Positions 51,101 through 62,100 of a DNA stretch of 64,000 nucleotides are shown one piece after another. This DNA comes from Haliaeetus albicilla. Its lineage: Eukaryota > Chordata > Aves > Accipitriformes > Accipitridae. The stretch covers positions 24,886,030-24,950,029 of the forward strand of contig NC_091504.1 of NCBI RefSeq assembly GCF_947461875.1. Reading direction: 5' to 3'. Made by a program: the position numbers and the translations under genes. How positions within the stretch are numbered: the stretch's first letter is position 1; each line of letters begins with the position of its first letter. The notes under the pieces are model-generated. The model had not been told where the DNA came from. It worked only from the letters and a program-made list of their open reading frames with translations, and ran no database searches.

Positions 51101-53264
51101 CCCTGATGGGGACAAGCTGCTTTTCTGCCTCTAAAAACAAATTACTTACATGTAGATGTATCAGAGTAACAGATAGCCACTGTCACAGCCGGCCCCACTC
51201 AGAGCCCTGCCAGATACCGCAGTCCCGCTTCCCCAAGGCACGCCGTATCTTCAGGCGTCTGTTGTTCCATTAATCTATTTTTAGTAAATATATCCCCCTT
51301 AGTTCAGCTGCAGTTATCTGATTAGTTCCTGTAACTATATGAGGAGCAACATCTCCAGGCGTGACTGTGATTTCTGAGCAGACTGTGTCTCTGCACACGC
51401 GTTTGCTAAGAGAAAAACTTGCTGAAGATGCTTCTCCCTGCGGCGCTCGTGGACGCGGTGCTCTGAGCTCTGGCGCTGCACGAGGCCAAGTTTTGGGGGC
51501 CGGGGCAGCGGGGATCAGCACCGCTGCAGGTGCTGGAGCACATGACCTTTGGTAAAGGCAGAATTAACCAGGCACGCTTCCCCACTGCCGCCCGCGATAA
51601 GGGGTCATCCTCCTCCGGCGTTGCCCTGATGCGGCAGCAATAAGCAGCTGGCTTTGTTTGCTCCTGAACACGAGGCTGTTGATGGAGATTTCCGTCATCA
51701 TCGACTGTGGCTGAGAGAGGGGAAAAGTCCCCGTGCGCCAGCACTCACAGCCTGCTGGAGGGGTGCATCCTGAAGGCGTGGGGTGCTGGGGCTGCGTACC
51801 CCCTTCTTCCAGGCAGGTAGCGCCAGGGAGAAGCTCCACAACGGCCTTGTCACTGCATAGGGACTAGCTAAAAACCCTACAGACCCGCAGATGGTTCCAG
51901 CATCGCACTTTGCTCCGAGGCCTCAGCCTCTATTGACGGCAGCTGTCCCGGAAAATCAGATTATAGTGCAAACCCCTGGCATCGAGTCTGCTCTGACGAG
52001 TCAGGTCTTCCATCTCCCAGCTAGGTTGTCAGGATGAAGAGCACACAAAGGGGAGCAGGGGGATAAGCCTCCGCCGTGACAGCTTTTCCTCAGCTGTGTC
52101 GGAGGAATGCTGCAAACCCAGAGCTCCTCGGCGTTCCCTGGGGCCCGTGATGGCCGTGGCCGTGGCTTGGGGTGGGAGAAGGGGGATCTCCTCCAGGAAT
52201 CACGCACAGGAGCTCCTGACCCAGCTTATCTCCCTTATGGGTGGCCAAAGCCATCAGAGCTCTGCTGCCCGCTCCTCCTGGAGCGCTTTTAGGCTGTTGA
52301 AGAGGGATTGATTACAGATTTAAATGCTCCCAGGGCAGCAAAGGGAAAAGCCGTGCCCACAGCGAGAGCAATCCCTTGGCATCACTGCGGCCGGCACCTG
52401 AGCCCCGGTGCTGGCCCTGGGTTTGCCGGGCTGCCCGAGCCCCGCCGTGTCGGCCATCACCTCCCCTCCCTCTCGTGCAAGCGCTGTTACTTATTTACAT
52501 CTTCATTGTGTGCCTGCCTGGCTTCTTCACCACAGCGATTTATTTTCCGCTCCTGCTTCGCCGCGACTGTTCAAGCCCCCTTTTGCAGTCAGGATGAGGC
52601 CGCGCCGCGGGAACTATGTCACGCAGCTAAAGACATTTATTTCAGCCGAGAGACCCGCAAGCGCCTCGGGTGACACTTTGTCAGCAGCCAGAAAGAAAGA
52701 TGCCGAGCGTCACTCGCTGAAACCAGTTGCTCAGACAGACTGGGGGTAACGCGGGTTCCCGTCTTAAAAAAATCTCGACCCTGCCGCCCCCGGCAGCCCA
52801 CGCCGCGTCCACCCCACGGGCTCTGCCCTGCTCCGTGTCTGCCCTCAGGCCCGGCTTCTCACCGGGATGCTGCCAGCAGCAGATGCTCCGTGTCTTCCCC
52901 CCAGTGACCCCCCTCCCCGTGCCCCACCGGGGGCAAACTCAGAGCCCGGGGCGGGGCGGGGAACACACGGCCCCCAAACCCCGCTGCGCACCCTCGCTCC
53001 CTGCGGGGCTGGGGGTGCGAGTGGCTCCGGCGGGGGGCGCAAATACCCCCCCGTGGGTGCGTGTGAGCACCCTCAGCGCTGCTCCCTTCGCGTCTGCACC
53101 CCCCCCCCCTTTTCAGCCCTGCAATCCCCCCCCCTTCAGGCACGTGCACCGACGCCCCTCCCCTGCCTGCGCCGCTGCCCCCCGCTCACGGCGGCTGCAG
53201 CGCGGAGCGGGGCGGTGCGCGGAACGGAGCCGGCCGGCCCCCACCGCCCGCCCCCGCGGCGCTG

Positions 53265-53272
53265 CCATTGGC
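53265..53272 (-). promoter_or_regulatory. RAB26: Inverted CCAAT box (NF-Y type)
   Basis: CCATTGGC reads GCCAATGG on the minus strand. Its position, about 110 bp before the start codon in a CpG-island promoter, is typical for NF-Y sites. Confidence 0.5.
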
Positions 53273-53337
53273 GGCGGGGCCGGGCCGGGGGAGGGCGGCG
53301 GCGGCGGCGGCCGGTACAGCCGGTACTAACCCGCGCG

Positions 53338-53370
53338 CCCCCCCCCGCCCCCCCCCCCGCCCCGGCCGGC
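53338..53370 (+). repeat. RAB26: C-run tract in the RAB26 leader
   Basis: Long C runs interrupted by single G bases end about 10 bases before the RAB26 ATG. If transcribed, this is part of the 5' UTR. The opposite strand has a strong G-quadruplex pattern, and such tracts are often length-variable or misassembled. Confidence 0.8.
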
Positions 53371-53379
53371 GGCCCCGGT

Positions 53380-53589
53380 ATGTCGCGGAAGAAAGCGGCT
53401 CGCAGTAAGGGCGGCGGGGCCGCGCCCTCCGCCGCGCTGCCCCCCGCCGCCCAGGGCTCCGGCCGGGCCGCCGCCGCCTCCCCGAGGGGCTCCGCTCCCG
53501 AGCTGCCCCGCAACGGCGGAGCGGCGGCGGCGGCGGCGGGTCGTCCCTCGCTGAGCAGCAGCGGGGAGTTCTACGATCTCGCTTTCAAG
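53380..53589 (+). CDS. RAB26: RAB26 exon 1 (coding), small GTPase N-terminus
   Basis: The exon encodes residues 1-70 of RAB26, a Rab GTPase of secretory granules and synaptic vesicles linked to regulated secretion and autophagy. Seen: MSRKK at the start, a basic then Ala/Pro/Gly-rich disordered N-tail with a six-alanine run from a GCG repeat (residues 48-53), then GRPSLSS and FYDLAFK leading into the first beta strand of the G domain. From memory the human protein begins MSRKK, has GRPSL and ends this exon at FYDVAFK, which is almost identical at both ends. The exon closes in phase 0 at an AAG|GTGCGG donor (53,590), a somewhat weak site. The ATG has G at -3 (GGTATGT), a moderate context, and it is the only start that gives the conserved MSRKK. 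Confidence 0.92.
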
Positions 53590-56136
53590 GTGCGGTAGCC
53601 CGGGGAGGGGGGGGGGAACGGGAACGGTGTGGGGTCGGTGGGATGCGGGGTCGGGTGCGGTTTTCCTTACGGTCGCCGGAGAAGTTCCCCGGGACCAGGA
53701 GCGGGCGGGCATCCCTCTGCCAGCCGCGGCATCCCGCCCCTCCGCTGCTGCCGCCACCGGGGTCGGGTCTGCTCGGTGCGGGGGGGGGGGGGCTGCGCCT
53801 GCAGAGCCCTCGGCAGCGGGGCTGCTTCGGCGGAACTTTTGGAAGTGATGGCAAAAGGCTTTCTGCCCAAGCTGAGTTATTGTAACCTGCTGGTTCCTCT
53901 TCACCGACGTAAGAAATGCGGTCGTGCAGCGCGGTGACGGTATTCCTCGAGTCGCATCGAATCTGCTCTGGCTGCTGTTGAAATGTCTCCAGCTTGCGCT
54001 TTCTTTTAAGGGCTCAGATGGCTTCTTCTCTCAGATTCTGGCGAGCGAGCCACACATCAAACGTATTTGCACCCCCCCCCCCCCTTCCATCATGCGACCT
54101 GATGCAAGCCCAGCTTGGAGCTCGCTTAGCGATTTTGGCTGGGGCTGCAATTCGGCGTGACCCATCTGACTGCATTTCCAACACAGATCTGTGTAGCCGA
54201 GCGCAGGGCATTGAGCTTGGAGAAGACAGTGTTTGCTGTGGCAAGTCCAACCTTAGCACGCTGCGTCGGTGCCTGTGGCAATCGGCGTGGCAGTCGTGGT
54301 GTTAAGATTTGGGATGTGGAGCAGGAGGTGAGGGGTGTTTGAGAAGTGAATTTGGTTGCTTTGGTAGGCGGTTGGTCCTGATACAGCTGCAGTAGCGGTT
54401 CAACGGCTTCCCTAAAATGGAGCCATCTCCGTGTTCATGCTGGTCCTTGGCTCCTTCAGCTCACCTCTCTCTGCCTGGGCTGGGGCTTTCCCTAGGGCTT
54501 ACACCCATGGCATAGGGATGAGCCAGACGAGGTCTCAGATAAGCCCAAATGCGCTGGGTAGCCAAAACCTCTGCTAATGGTCTGGCTGGTTTTGAACCAG
54601 TGGGAGAGAGAAATTGCTTTGTATTTAGTAAAAACCTGGTTTATTAAACTTTCTCTTTCCCTTACCCCTCTCTTGAGGCTCCCAAGCTCTCCAGAGGCAG
54701 TGGCCAAATGCAAGTCCTGGGCCCGGGGCCGGATCCTGATCACCAAGCCCTTGGCGTAAGCCTGGCCCTGGGTGCTATTGCATGCCCTGGGTGAGGTGTC
54801 AGTGGTGCTGGGTGGAGAGAAGCTGCTTTTAAGGGTCACCCTGCTCTAGAACAGAGGTCTGGAAAGTTTTAAAAAAAACAATACTACTATTTTGTACTAA
54901 AAATGCCTCTTTCTTTCCCCCTTCCTGTGGCTTTGCGGGCTCGCTGGCTCTCCTAACCCGGCTGTGCCAGAGCTCGGTGCGCAGCTGTGCGTGGTGCTCC
55001 CATGGGAGACCCGGTGTGGGGCTCTGCACCGTGGGTGATGGAGCAGTGTGGCTGGATCCTGGCCACCCACTCCCCTCCCCAGCGGTGCCCCCCTGCCCCA
55101 AAACAAGTTATGGCTGCGGCCGGGGCTGCTGCTGCCTCTTGGGAGGCTGAGCTGCAGAGTGGTGATGGCATTTACTACTTCTGATGGCTCCTGCCTGGGT
55201 TTGGTGTGACCCAAGGCAGTGCCTGCCTTAAAACCATTTAAATTTGGTCACAGGCTAATGGCAGTGCTTTTGGGAGAGAGGGAACCCTGCCATGTCAGCG
55301 TGAAGCTGTGCAAATTGGTGCAGGTGGAGAAGCCGCTAATGCAGCTCGGCTGCGCGGCCTGGGATTTCTCAATGGCGGGAAGCTGTCATCCTGCCGAGGG
55401 GAGCGGGGTTGGTGGCCCCGGGGTGCAGAAGGGCTGGGAAGGGGTTGCGGTTTGAGCAGAGGCTTTGGGGAGCTGTGTTTGGGAGCTGCTTCAGCTCTGC
55501 CGTGGTTTTGTTGTGGCAGGGTGGGTGCCTGCCCCATCTGCAACCAGCGCTGCTGCTGAGTGGGGAAACTGAGGCAGGCGGCACCGGGAGCTGCTCCCTC
55601 GGCACCCGCTGAGGACCGGGAGGGTGGCTGGGAGGGTCCCACCAAAGGAGTTTGCTCGCAGAGGGCAGGGTGAGCTCATGGTTGGGGCCCCCCCCAAAGT
55701 CTCCGCGTGGGCAGTGCCACCCTCCCAGAAGCCCCGCACGTGGTGGGGTGCAGGGTGTTTTGTGGGTGCGATGGGGGCAGCCTGGGTCCCGCAGCCGTCA
55801 GGTCGCAGCCTGCTTCGCCTAGATAGCACCTCTTGGTTTTCCAGGGGTGTTTATGTCCCCACGGGGGATCTGTTAAGTGCTGCTCGGGGGAAGGTGTCTC
55901 GAGTTCAGCCAGTGCTCAGGGACGCATGTGGTGCAGGGTGGGGAGCAATCCTGCTGTAGGTCCCCCCACCTCCCCTAGGTCTGAGGACATCCCTCTTGGA
56001 CGTGCTTTTTTTCCCCCTCAAGAATACGGGATCCTCATGGGCTTGGATGGAGCTTTTGGGTTGGTGATGGGTAACGGCTGCAGTGGGGTTTCCTTCCGGA
56101 AACCCAGTGTCTAACGCCTGCCCTCCTCCCTCGCAG
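53590..56136 (+). other. RAB26: RAB26 intron 1
   Basis: About 2.5 kb between a GTGCGG donor and a pyrimidine-rich acceptor (CCCTCCTCCCTCGCAG, ending 56,136). Its first 250 bp belong to the CpG island. It holds a 12-G run near 53,780 and a C run of about 14 near 54,070. No other exon or transposon is recognised. Overlapping open frames here are chance products of GC-rich sequence. Confidence 0.85.
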
Positions 56137-56247
56137 GTGATGCTGGTGGGCGACTCGGGGGTCGGCAAAACCTGCTTGCTGGTGCGGTTCAAAGACGGCG
56201 CTTTCCTCGCCGGCAGCTTCATTTCCACAGTTGGAATCGACTTCAGG
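56137..56247 (+). CDS. RAB26: RAB26 exon 2: P-loop and switch I
   Basis: The exon encodes residues 71-107 in phase 0 at both ends (37 codons). It contains the nucleotide-binding P-loop GDSGVGKT (residues 75-82; Lys81 and Thr82 contact phosphate and magnesium) and KDGAFLAGSF. The switch I/G2 element ISTVGIDF follows, with the invariant Thr at 101. From memory the human sequence is identical except for Thr in place of Ser in AGSF. The acceptor is CGCAG|GTG and the donor is AGG|GTAAGT, both good. The remaining G domain (WDTAGQE, NKVD, TSAK) and the C-terminal prenylation cysteines are not in the window, so the gene is cut by the window edge, not broken. Confidence 0.96.
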
Positions 56248-57774
56248 GTAAGTGCCTGGGGGGCTCCTCAGTCTCTGCCCACGGGGTCTGGCAGGTGAAT
56301 GGTGGCTTTTGCAGAGGAGAGACAAAACATTGCTCCAAGGATTTAAACCTCGTCATCCTGACCCATGTCAGCGCCAGCTGGGGCACCTCAGGGTGCTGAT
56401 GGCGGCAGCATCAGAGAGCAGCGGCCTCTTCGTTACTGCTTTGCACAAGGATGGGGGAGCACGTCCCCTGCTCTGGGTCCTGGGGATGGTTCGTGTGAGA
56501 ACAACGGCTGAGGCCTGAGCATCTGCCCAGTCAAAGTATTTCCCTGAGTCAGTTTCAGTGTTTTTAGGAGTTGAGTTTGTTTTTTTTTAAAAAAAAAACC
56601 AAAAAACAACCAAACAAGAAAACGAAAACTGACATAAACCAGAATCTCCTGGAAACATCTCCTGAGTGCAGCTTTGGGGTGCTGACGTGGGGGTGCGGTG
56701 CCAGGGTGGCCCTGCTCCCTCTGGCACGGGGGGGATGCGTAGTGCCGAGGGGTCTCTGAGCTTTCAGAGAGTAACTGTTTTGTTGGTGCCAACCGGAGCA
56801 TCCTGGTACCAGGGGAGCCCCGAGGGCAGCGTGTCGGGGCTGTGTGGCACCAGCGAGGACAGCGGGAACCTGCTCGACAGAGGGGATAATGTGGGGAAGG
56901 GGAGGCAGAAGGGGAGACAGCTCGTGTCCTCTGATGCTCTAGTGTGGGCAGAGCATCCTTTGCCAGCTGGGAATGTCTTAGTGCTGGCCGGGGCCCTCAA
57001 AGCCTTTTCTTGGCATCATTTTCCTGGTGACATCTTGCTGGGGAGGGCAAAGCCTGGCGAAAGGGGGCTGCTGTGGGCACCCTGGGCTGCAGAGCGGGCA
57101 CCCCTGGGGTGGGACAGCAAAGCAAAAGGGACGGTGACTTTACAGAGATGGCATTGAAGAAACCTTACGGCAGCTGTGAAGGGCAAGCGAGGGAGCTTTT
57201 GCTACCAAAGCGGCAGCTGGCAGCACGCCTGGCTTGGGTCTCTGGCCCAGGGATCAGGTGCTCCCAGTCCCTCCCCAGTTCCCCAACCATCTGCTTCCCC
57301 CCAAACTGTGAGCTTGCCGCCCCCCAAGATGTCTGGCCAGTGCCACAGGCTCCTGGGGGAGGCTCAGCCCTCGGGACCGGGGACGTGCCCGGTGGCAGTG
57401 CTCTCCCTGCCCTGCCGTCGGGGCACCGGCTGCGTTGTCTCACCGTGCAATGGTTTTTGGCCCTGTTTTGGTGCTGCGGTGGTGATGGGTGGGTGCGGTG
57501 AAGAGCTGTTGGTGATGCCACGCACCAATGTTGCATCTTCCTGACTGCCTTTTCTCAGCAGGATCTTGGATTTGCCCCTTTCTTGGAGGAATTCTGGGAG
57601 ATGGGTGTCTCTTGTAATCTGCTACTTCGCCAGGGTGTGAATAATAACTTGCTGGTACAGTGACAAGTGGAAGAGATGAGGGACAGCTCTGAAAGCCTTT
57701 AGAAAGAAAGCGATGTTCTTTCCCGCAAAGAGGCTTTCGGTGCAGAGCGACGCTGCGGGCTGCAGCAGTGGCTT

Positions 57775-58150
57775 GGTGAAGTTAGTAAATTGGAGTCCGT
57801 GATTTTATACAAAGGTAATTACACGGTGTTTCAGGTGTTCTTAAAATGAAAAGTGTTTTATTACTGATTGCAATGATTGATACCAAGGGCAGTCATAAAA
57901 TCCTGTGACTTATTGATCAGAGCACTGAAACAACTGCTACTGAGAAGCAATCAGATTAGGGTTAATTTACTTCTGTAACAGAGCTGCTAGAGCTACATCA
58001 GTTTGAAATGGGAAGATTATACAGTGGGGAAGATCATGTGTATGCCCAAAACCTCATTACTATCATCTTTGTAAGGCACTCATAATTTTGGGGGGGACAT
58101 GGAAATAGTTTTTTGATTGTACATCTCCGTTTCCATTAAGATAATCCTGT
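57775..58150. promoter_or_regulatory. Candidate conserved noncoding element A
   Basis: An AT-rich island within the GC-rich RAB26 intron 2, with many homeodomain-like cores (GGTAATTACA, GATTGCAATGATTGATACC, TTATTGATCAG, CAATCAGATTAGG). The contrast with its flanks and the motif density fit an old enhancer, but conservation cannot be tested here. Confidence 0.3.
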
Positions 58151-58839
58151 TTGCAGGCGCTGTGTAATTGTGCCTTTCTCACTGTTTGCATCAGGATGCA
58201 GATGAAGCTCTGGGGTGGCAACGCTGGAGGCTTCTGCTGCGAGAGCACATTTTGGTTTTAATTTGTGTCTATCTAATAACAAAACGGCCACATCGCAGCT
58301 CCTTTTCTCTGTATCCCAGAATTTGGCATCGGGTTTTCTGGCTGAAGCAAGCGAGGCTGTTTGCGACCACGGGCAGTTGAGGTTGGGGAAGGAGGTCGCT
58401 GGGTTTTTGCTGCGTTCACCTCGGACCCAAGCAAGAGGCGCTGAGCAAGCGCAGGGCGTTATTTCGGTGCATCGGGCTTTTTTGGTGGGGTTTGCGGTGA
58501 TCGCTGAGCCTCGCTGGTGGCGGAGATTGCGGGGACCTCCCCAAGGCCAGGGTGTGCGGCAGCTGCTCTCCTGTGCACGCACGACCTTGCTCGGCCAGGG
58601 AGAGCTGTGGGAACCTGGGTAAAGGCTGGGGACGTCGCGGCGATGGAGCTGCCCGGCTCCTGCCGTTGTTTTTGGGACTGTCTCTGCCCCTCTTGATGCC
58701 GGCTGGTTTTTGTGAAGCACCCAGGGATGGAATGGAGCCGTGTTGCGGGGCAGCCCCTGTGCCCACCCAGCTGCTCTCCGCCTCCTCTCCCAGTCTGTCC
58801 ACTGGTCCCAGTGGGCTCCAGGATCAGCCGCTCATTTTC

Positions 58840-59115
58840 AAGCATGTCAAACCATTAGATACGCGCAAAGCTATGGCTAATGGATTATGTAGGCCTGAGC
58901 AAATGTAAATGAATAGAAATCCATTTAAAATTAATCTAGCATTACAATTCCTAATGGCCCCCTACGTTTTTTCCCTCCTACTGTTTTATGTTAGGGAGAA
59001 CCTCTCCCATTGTGTTTGTTTATCATCGTCTCTTAAACAAAGAATGATGTTGATCTAAATATATTTAGAAAATAAACCACTGATACTAGGGAAAAAAAGA
59101 TGATCATAGTATTAA
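58840..59115. promoter_or_regulatory. Candidate conserved noncoding element B
   Basis: A second AT-rich island with TAAT cores (CATTAGATA, GCTAATGGATTATG, AAAATTAATCTAG), a forkhead-like TGTTTGTTTATC near 59,013 and a perfect 14-bp palindrome CTAAATATATTTAG (59,055-59,068). The sequence is complex and not repetitive, as expected for an enhancer. This is inference from composition only. Confidence 0.33.
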
Positions 59116-62100
59116 AAAATGCATCAAAATGGTACCTATTGGCTTCTAGCTTTGGAGATGCCAAGTCCTTCGGCTTTCCTTCCTTTGAAAATTTGGTTTA
59201 CTGGGGCAGCATCTTTAGCTCCTCAGGCACATACCAGCCCTCCCCCTTCAGCCAGGGCAGTGTCAGGGTGTTCAGGGTGCCGAGCCGAGGGTTTGGCTGG
59301 GGGTGCGCTGCTGGGGTGAGCCCCCCCTGCTGCAAGTGCCATTAAGGTGAGGCAGAGCCCTGGGGCGAGGGGTCCTGCTCCCGCGGGGGCTTTCTCGGAG
59401 CAGGGGGCTGGCTTGGAGTGACAGAAACTTCTGTCCGAGTTACTGTGCTGCTTCTCCCAGAGGGGAAAACCTCCTGGGGGGGCAAAGTCCTCTCTGCCTC
59501 CAGCATCCCGGTTGCAGGAGTCACCTTTGGCATTTCCAGCCGTTGCTAGATAACGGGTGGCTTAATTGTTCCCTCCCATCAGCCGCGGTGTGGCCGGGGC
59601 TGTGCCAAGCCATGGCACGGGGTCTTCCTCCTCCTCATCTTCCCCAGGGGCTGGGGTGTCTCAGCAGATCCCTCTGCTTGGGGGCAGCGGTGGGGCTGGG
59701 CCTCTGTATGTTAGGATTGCAGGGGGAAGGGGCTCCTGGAAAACAGCAGGTTTATTACTCAGGGGTGTGAATCCCATTTTTCTTGGGGCTACTGAAGGAG
59801 CTGCCTTTTGCTGGAATTTTGGGAACGCCGCAGAAACCTCGACAGAAATTAAAGCTCTACAGCCAACGGTACTTCTGTCTCGTCGTAACAGCTAACTAAC
59901 GGGAGGAATGTCTTGCCAAAGCTGAGAAACCAAAGGGCCACGTGAGCCCACCGTGTGCCCCCTCCCCGATGACAGCCAGGCTCCGTGGGGCTGCCTCGAC
60001 TCTGGCTGCCCCGCCGGTGCTCACAGCCCCGTGCTTTGTCCCGAGCTTTGCAAGGTCAAGCGAGTTAAGACTTTTTGTACTAATTGGACCTGAAAGGAGA
60101 AGAACATAAAAGAAAAAAATTAAAGATGAGCCTTTTCTCCCAGGGAAGAGGTGCTAATGAGTTTCTTTGCATTAGCAGGGGAGACGGTTTCTGCGTTAAT
60201 CAGTGGGATGAAACCATTAGGAAGCGCTTTGCTGGCAGAGTTCAGAGCAGGGCGGCTTGTCTTCGTTTTCTCCGAGGTGTGTTGCAGTTATCACTCCTCT
60301 CTCGCTGCCCCAAGAAGAGGGAGCAAACCAACATCCTCCTGGCGCAAAGCATCCTTAGGTGCTGCAGGAGGAGGAGGAGGATGAAGCCAGCCCTGGTGCT
60401 TCAGCACAGCTTTGGGCTTTCTGGGCAGGCAGCCGGGCACAGGGAATATTTCTTCTGAAGGGTGGGCTTTGATGTCCGGCGGTTTGCACCAACGTGCCCA
60501 GGAGGGGTTTCTGCTGGTTGTTACCCTGCAGAGACCTGCAGCTCTCCCTGCAGCCGCAGCCTCCTCGGGTGCGGGTGAGCCGGCAGCGGCCACGGTCTCT
60601 GCTCCAGCCTTGGCCGTGCCGCAGTTAATCTGCCTGCTGGGACGGCTGCTGCGCGCTGTAAATAAAAGCTGTCACTTGTGACCCTGAGCTTTAAGGACTC
60701 TTGATTACATTCAGCCCTGTGCTGGTCTGGGGGTGGAATCAGCGGTGTATAATATGTTTTTTTGCATAAGAGATTTGTTGCATCTCTGTTTATTTTTTGT
60801 AGCTTGTGTGTGTGTGCGCACCTTCCGTCGGCAAAACAGCAGCTGCTTGCTGGCTGCCTGCTGACTCCCTCAGTGAGCTTAACTTTGCAGGAGAGATGAA
60901 AAGCTTTGTTCCAGCAATGCAGGGTGTGCAATCTGACACTGGCCACGGTCTGGATTCGGCAAGTCTGGTCGTGGGTCTCCATGTGCTCAGGGGAGGGAGG
61001 TGTGGATGCCCTGAGCATCTGCCGGTCCCCAGCGGGCGCCCGCATCCCTGCCCTTGGGGTGATGCTCCAGCGCAGCGTTCGCCGTGGTGCCTCCCTTTGA
61101 AGGGTTGGTGCAACCTGGAGCCATCTGAAAGCCAAGGGCTGGCTTTTATCTCAGCAGTTGGCACGGAGCACTAGCAGGGCTAATTTTCTGATGGATCAAT
61201 CTGGAAAAAGTGGGAGGGGATCTGCTTAGGCCGGAAGAAAGAAACGGAAATAAATTAATTCCAGCATGTCTTTCGATATAAAATTAGTCCTGAACATTCG
61301 AGGGAAAGGACTCTGGGCATCGAGCAGAGCGTTTAGTCTCTTCTGTTCGCACGCTTTGCCGTGTAGCATGGTGATGTGTGCGGGGTCGGGCAGGGGGGCT
61401 GCTGCAGGCTGCAGTGGGGTGGGTTTAGGTTGGTCCCCGGGGCTGCAAGCTGGAGCACTGGAGGGGACAGCCCCCGCTCCGCACCCCTGCAGGGGAGGTG
61501 GCATTCTCCTGGGAGAGGCATCTCGGTGCTGCCTGGGTCACTTGGGCCAAATACACCCTCCGTGGGGCTGCCGTGCCGGCGGCAACGCCGGTGCGACCGC
61601 TCCGAGCCGGGGCAGGAGCCTTGTGCAGGTGCTGGTGTGGCAGGGCGGGCAGGGGGATGCCTGTGTGGCTGCCTTGGGTATATGTTTCCAGCAGCTCTTT
61701 GTCTGAAATCGGCTTGTTCTGCATCTCCAAGTGCTGTATGAATTTTAATAGAAGCCAGTAGCTGATTTCGTACTTTTGCATGTCTCACTGTAAGGAAAGC
61801 TGGGCTCAGTTTGCCCAGAGGAGCTTTCCTGCGATGCTTTCCACCCCTTCTGCCTGGCTTCAGGGATCAGATGAGATGCTGGCACCGGTGCCATAAGGAC
61901 CAGGTGCTTCCCGAATCCGGCAGCAGGTGAGGCAGGGCCCGGAGAGCTCGCTCGGAGAGCGCAGGTGCTTGTTTGCCGGAACACGCCTTGATTTTATCGA
62001 TTTATGTCATGTCTGACTCTTAGGACAACAGTTTCTCTGCGGCTGCTGCTGGTTCCTGTTCCCTGCTCCCAGGACAGGCTATCAGGGGAGTAAATAGCCA

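Larger units (their letters stand above)
39641..52780. other. Intergenic spacer between PKD1 and RAB26
   Basis: About 13 kb between the divergent genes, excluding the minisatellite and CpG islands. I recognise no exon. In the human order these two genes are adjacent, so an empty spacer is expected. Long chance frames exist (for example 309 codons on minus at 50,713-49,784), but they have no domain and overlap others on both strands. A 13-bp-class island near 44.2 kb and an AT-rich block near 48.0 kb are listed separately. Regulatory elements for either gene may lie here. Confidence 0.6.
52780..53830 (+). promoter_or_regulatory. RAB26: RAB26 CpG island and presumed promoter
   Basis: A CpG-dense region brackets RAB26 exon 1 and the first part of intron 1. 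An inverted CCAAT box (CCATTGGC, 53,265-53,272) lies about 110 bp upstream of the start codon, next to GC-rich boxes and a (GGC)n run at about 53,295-53,311. No TATA box is evident. The transcription start is probably between the CCAAT box and the C-rich leader at 53,338, but sequence alone does not fix it. Confidence 0.75.

Noticed and set aside
52727..53598. Plus-strand frames of 200 and 243 codons over the RAB26 promoter
   Set aside because: The 243-codon frame includes the real RAB26 exon 1 frame but extends it upstream through the CpG island. The conserved N-terminus MSRKK supports the start at 53,380, and the upstream part is leader/promoter.
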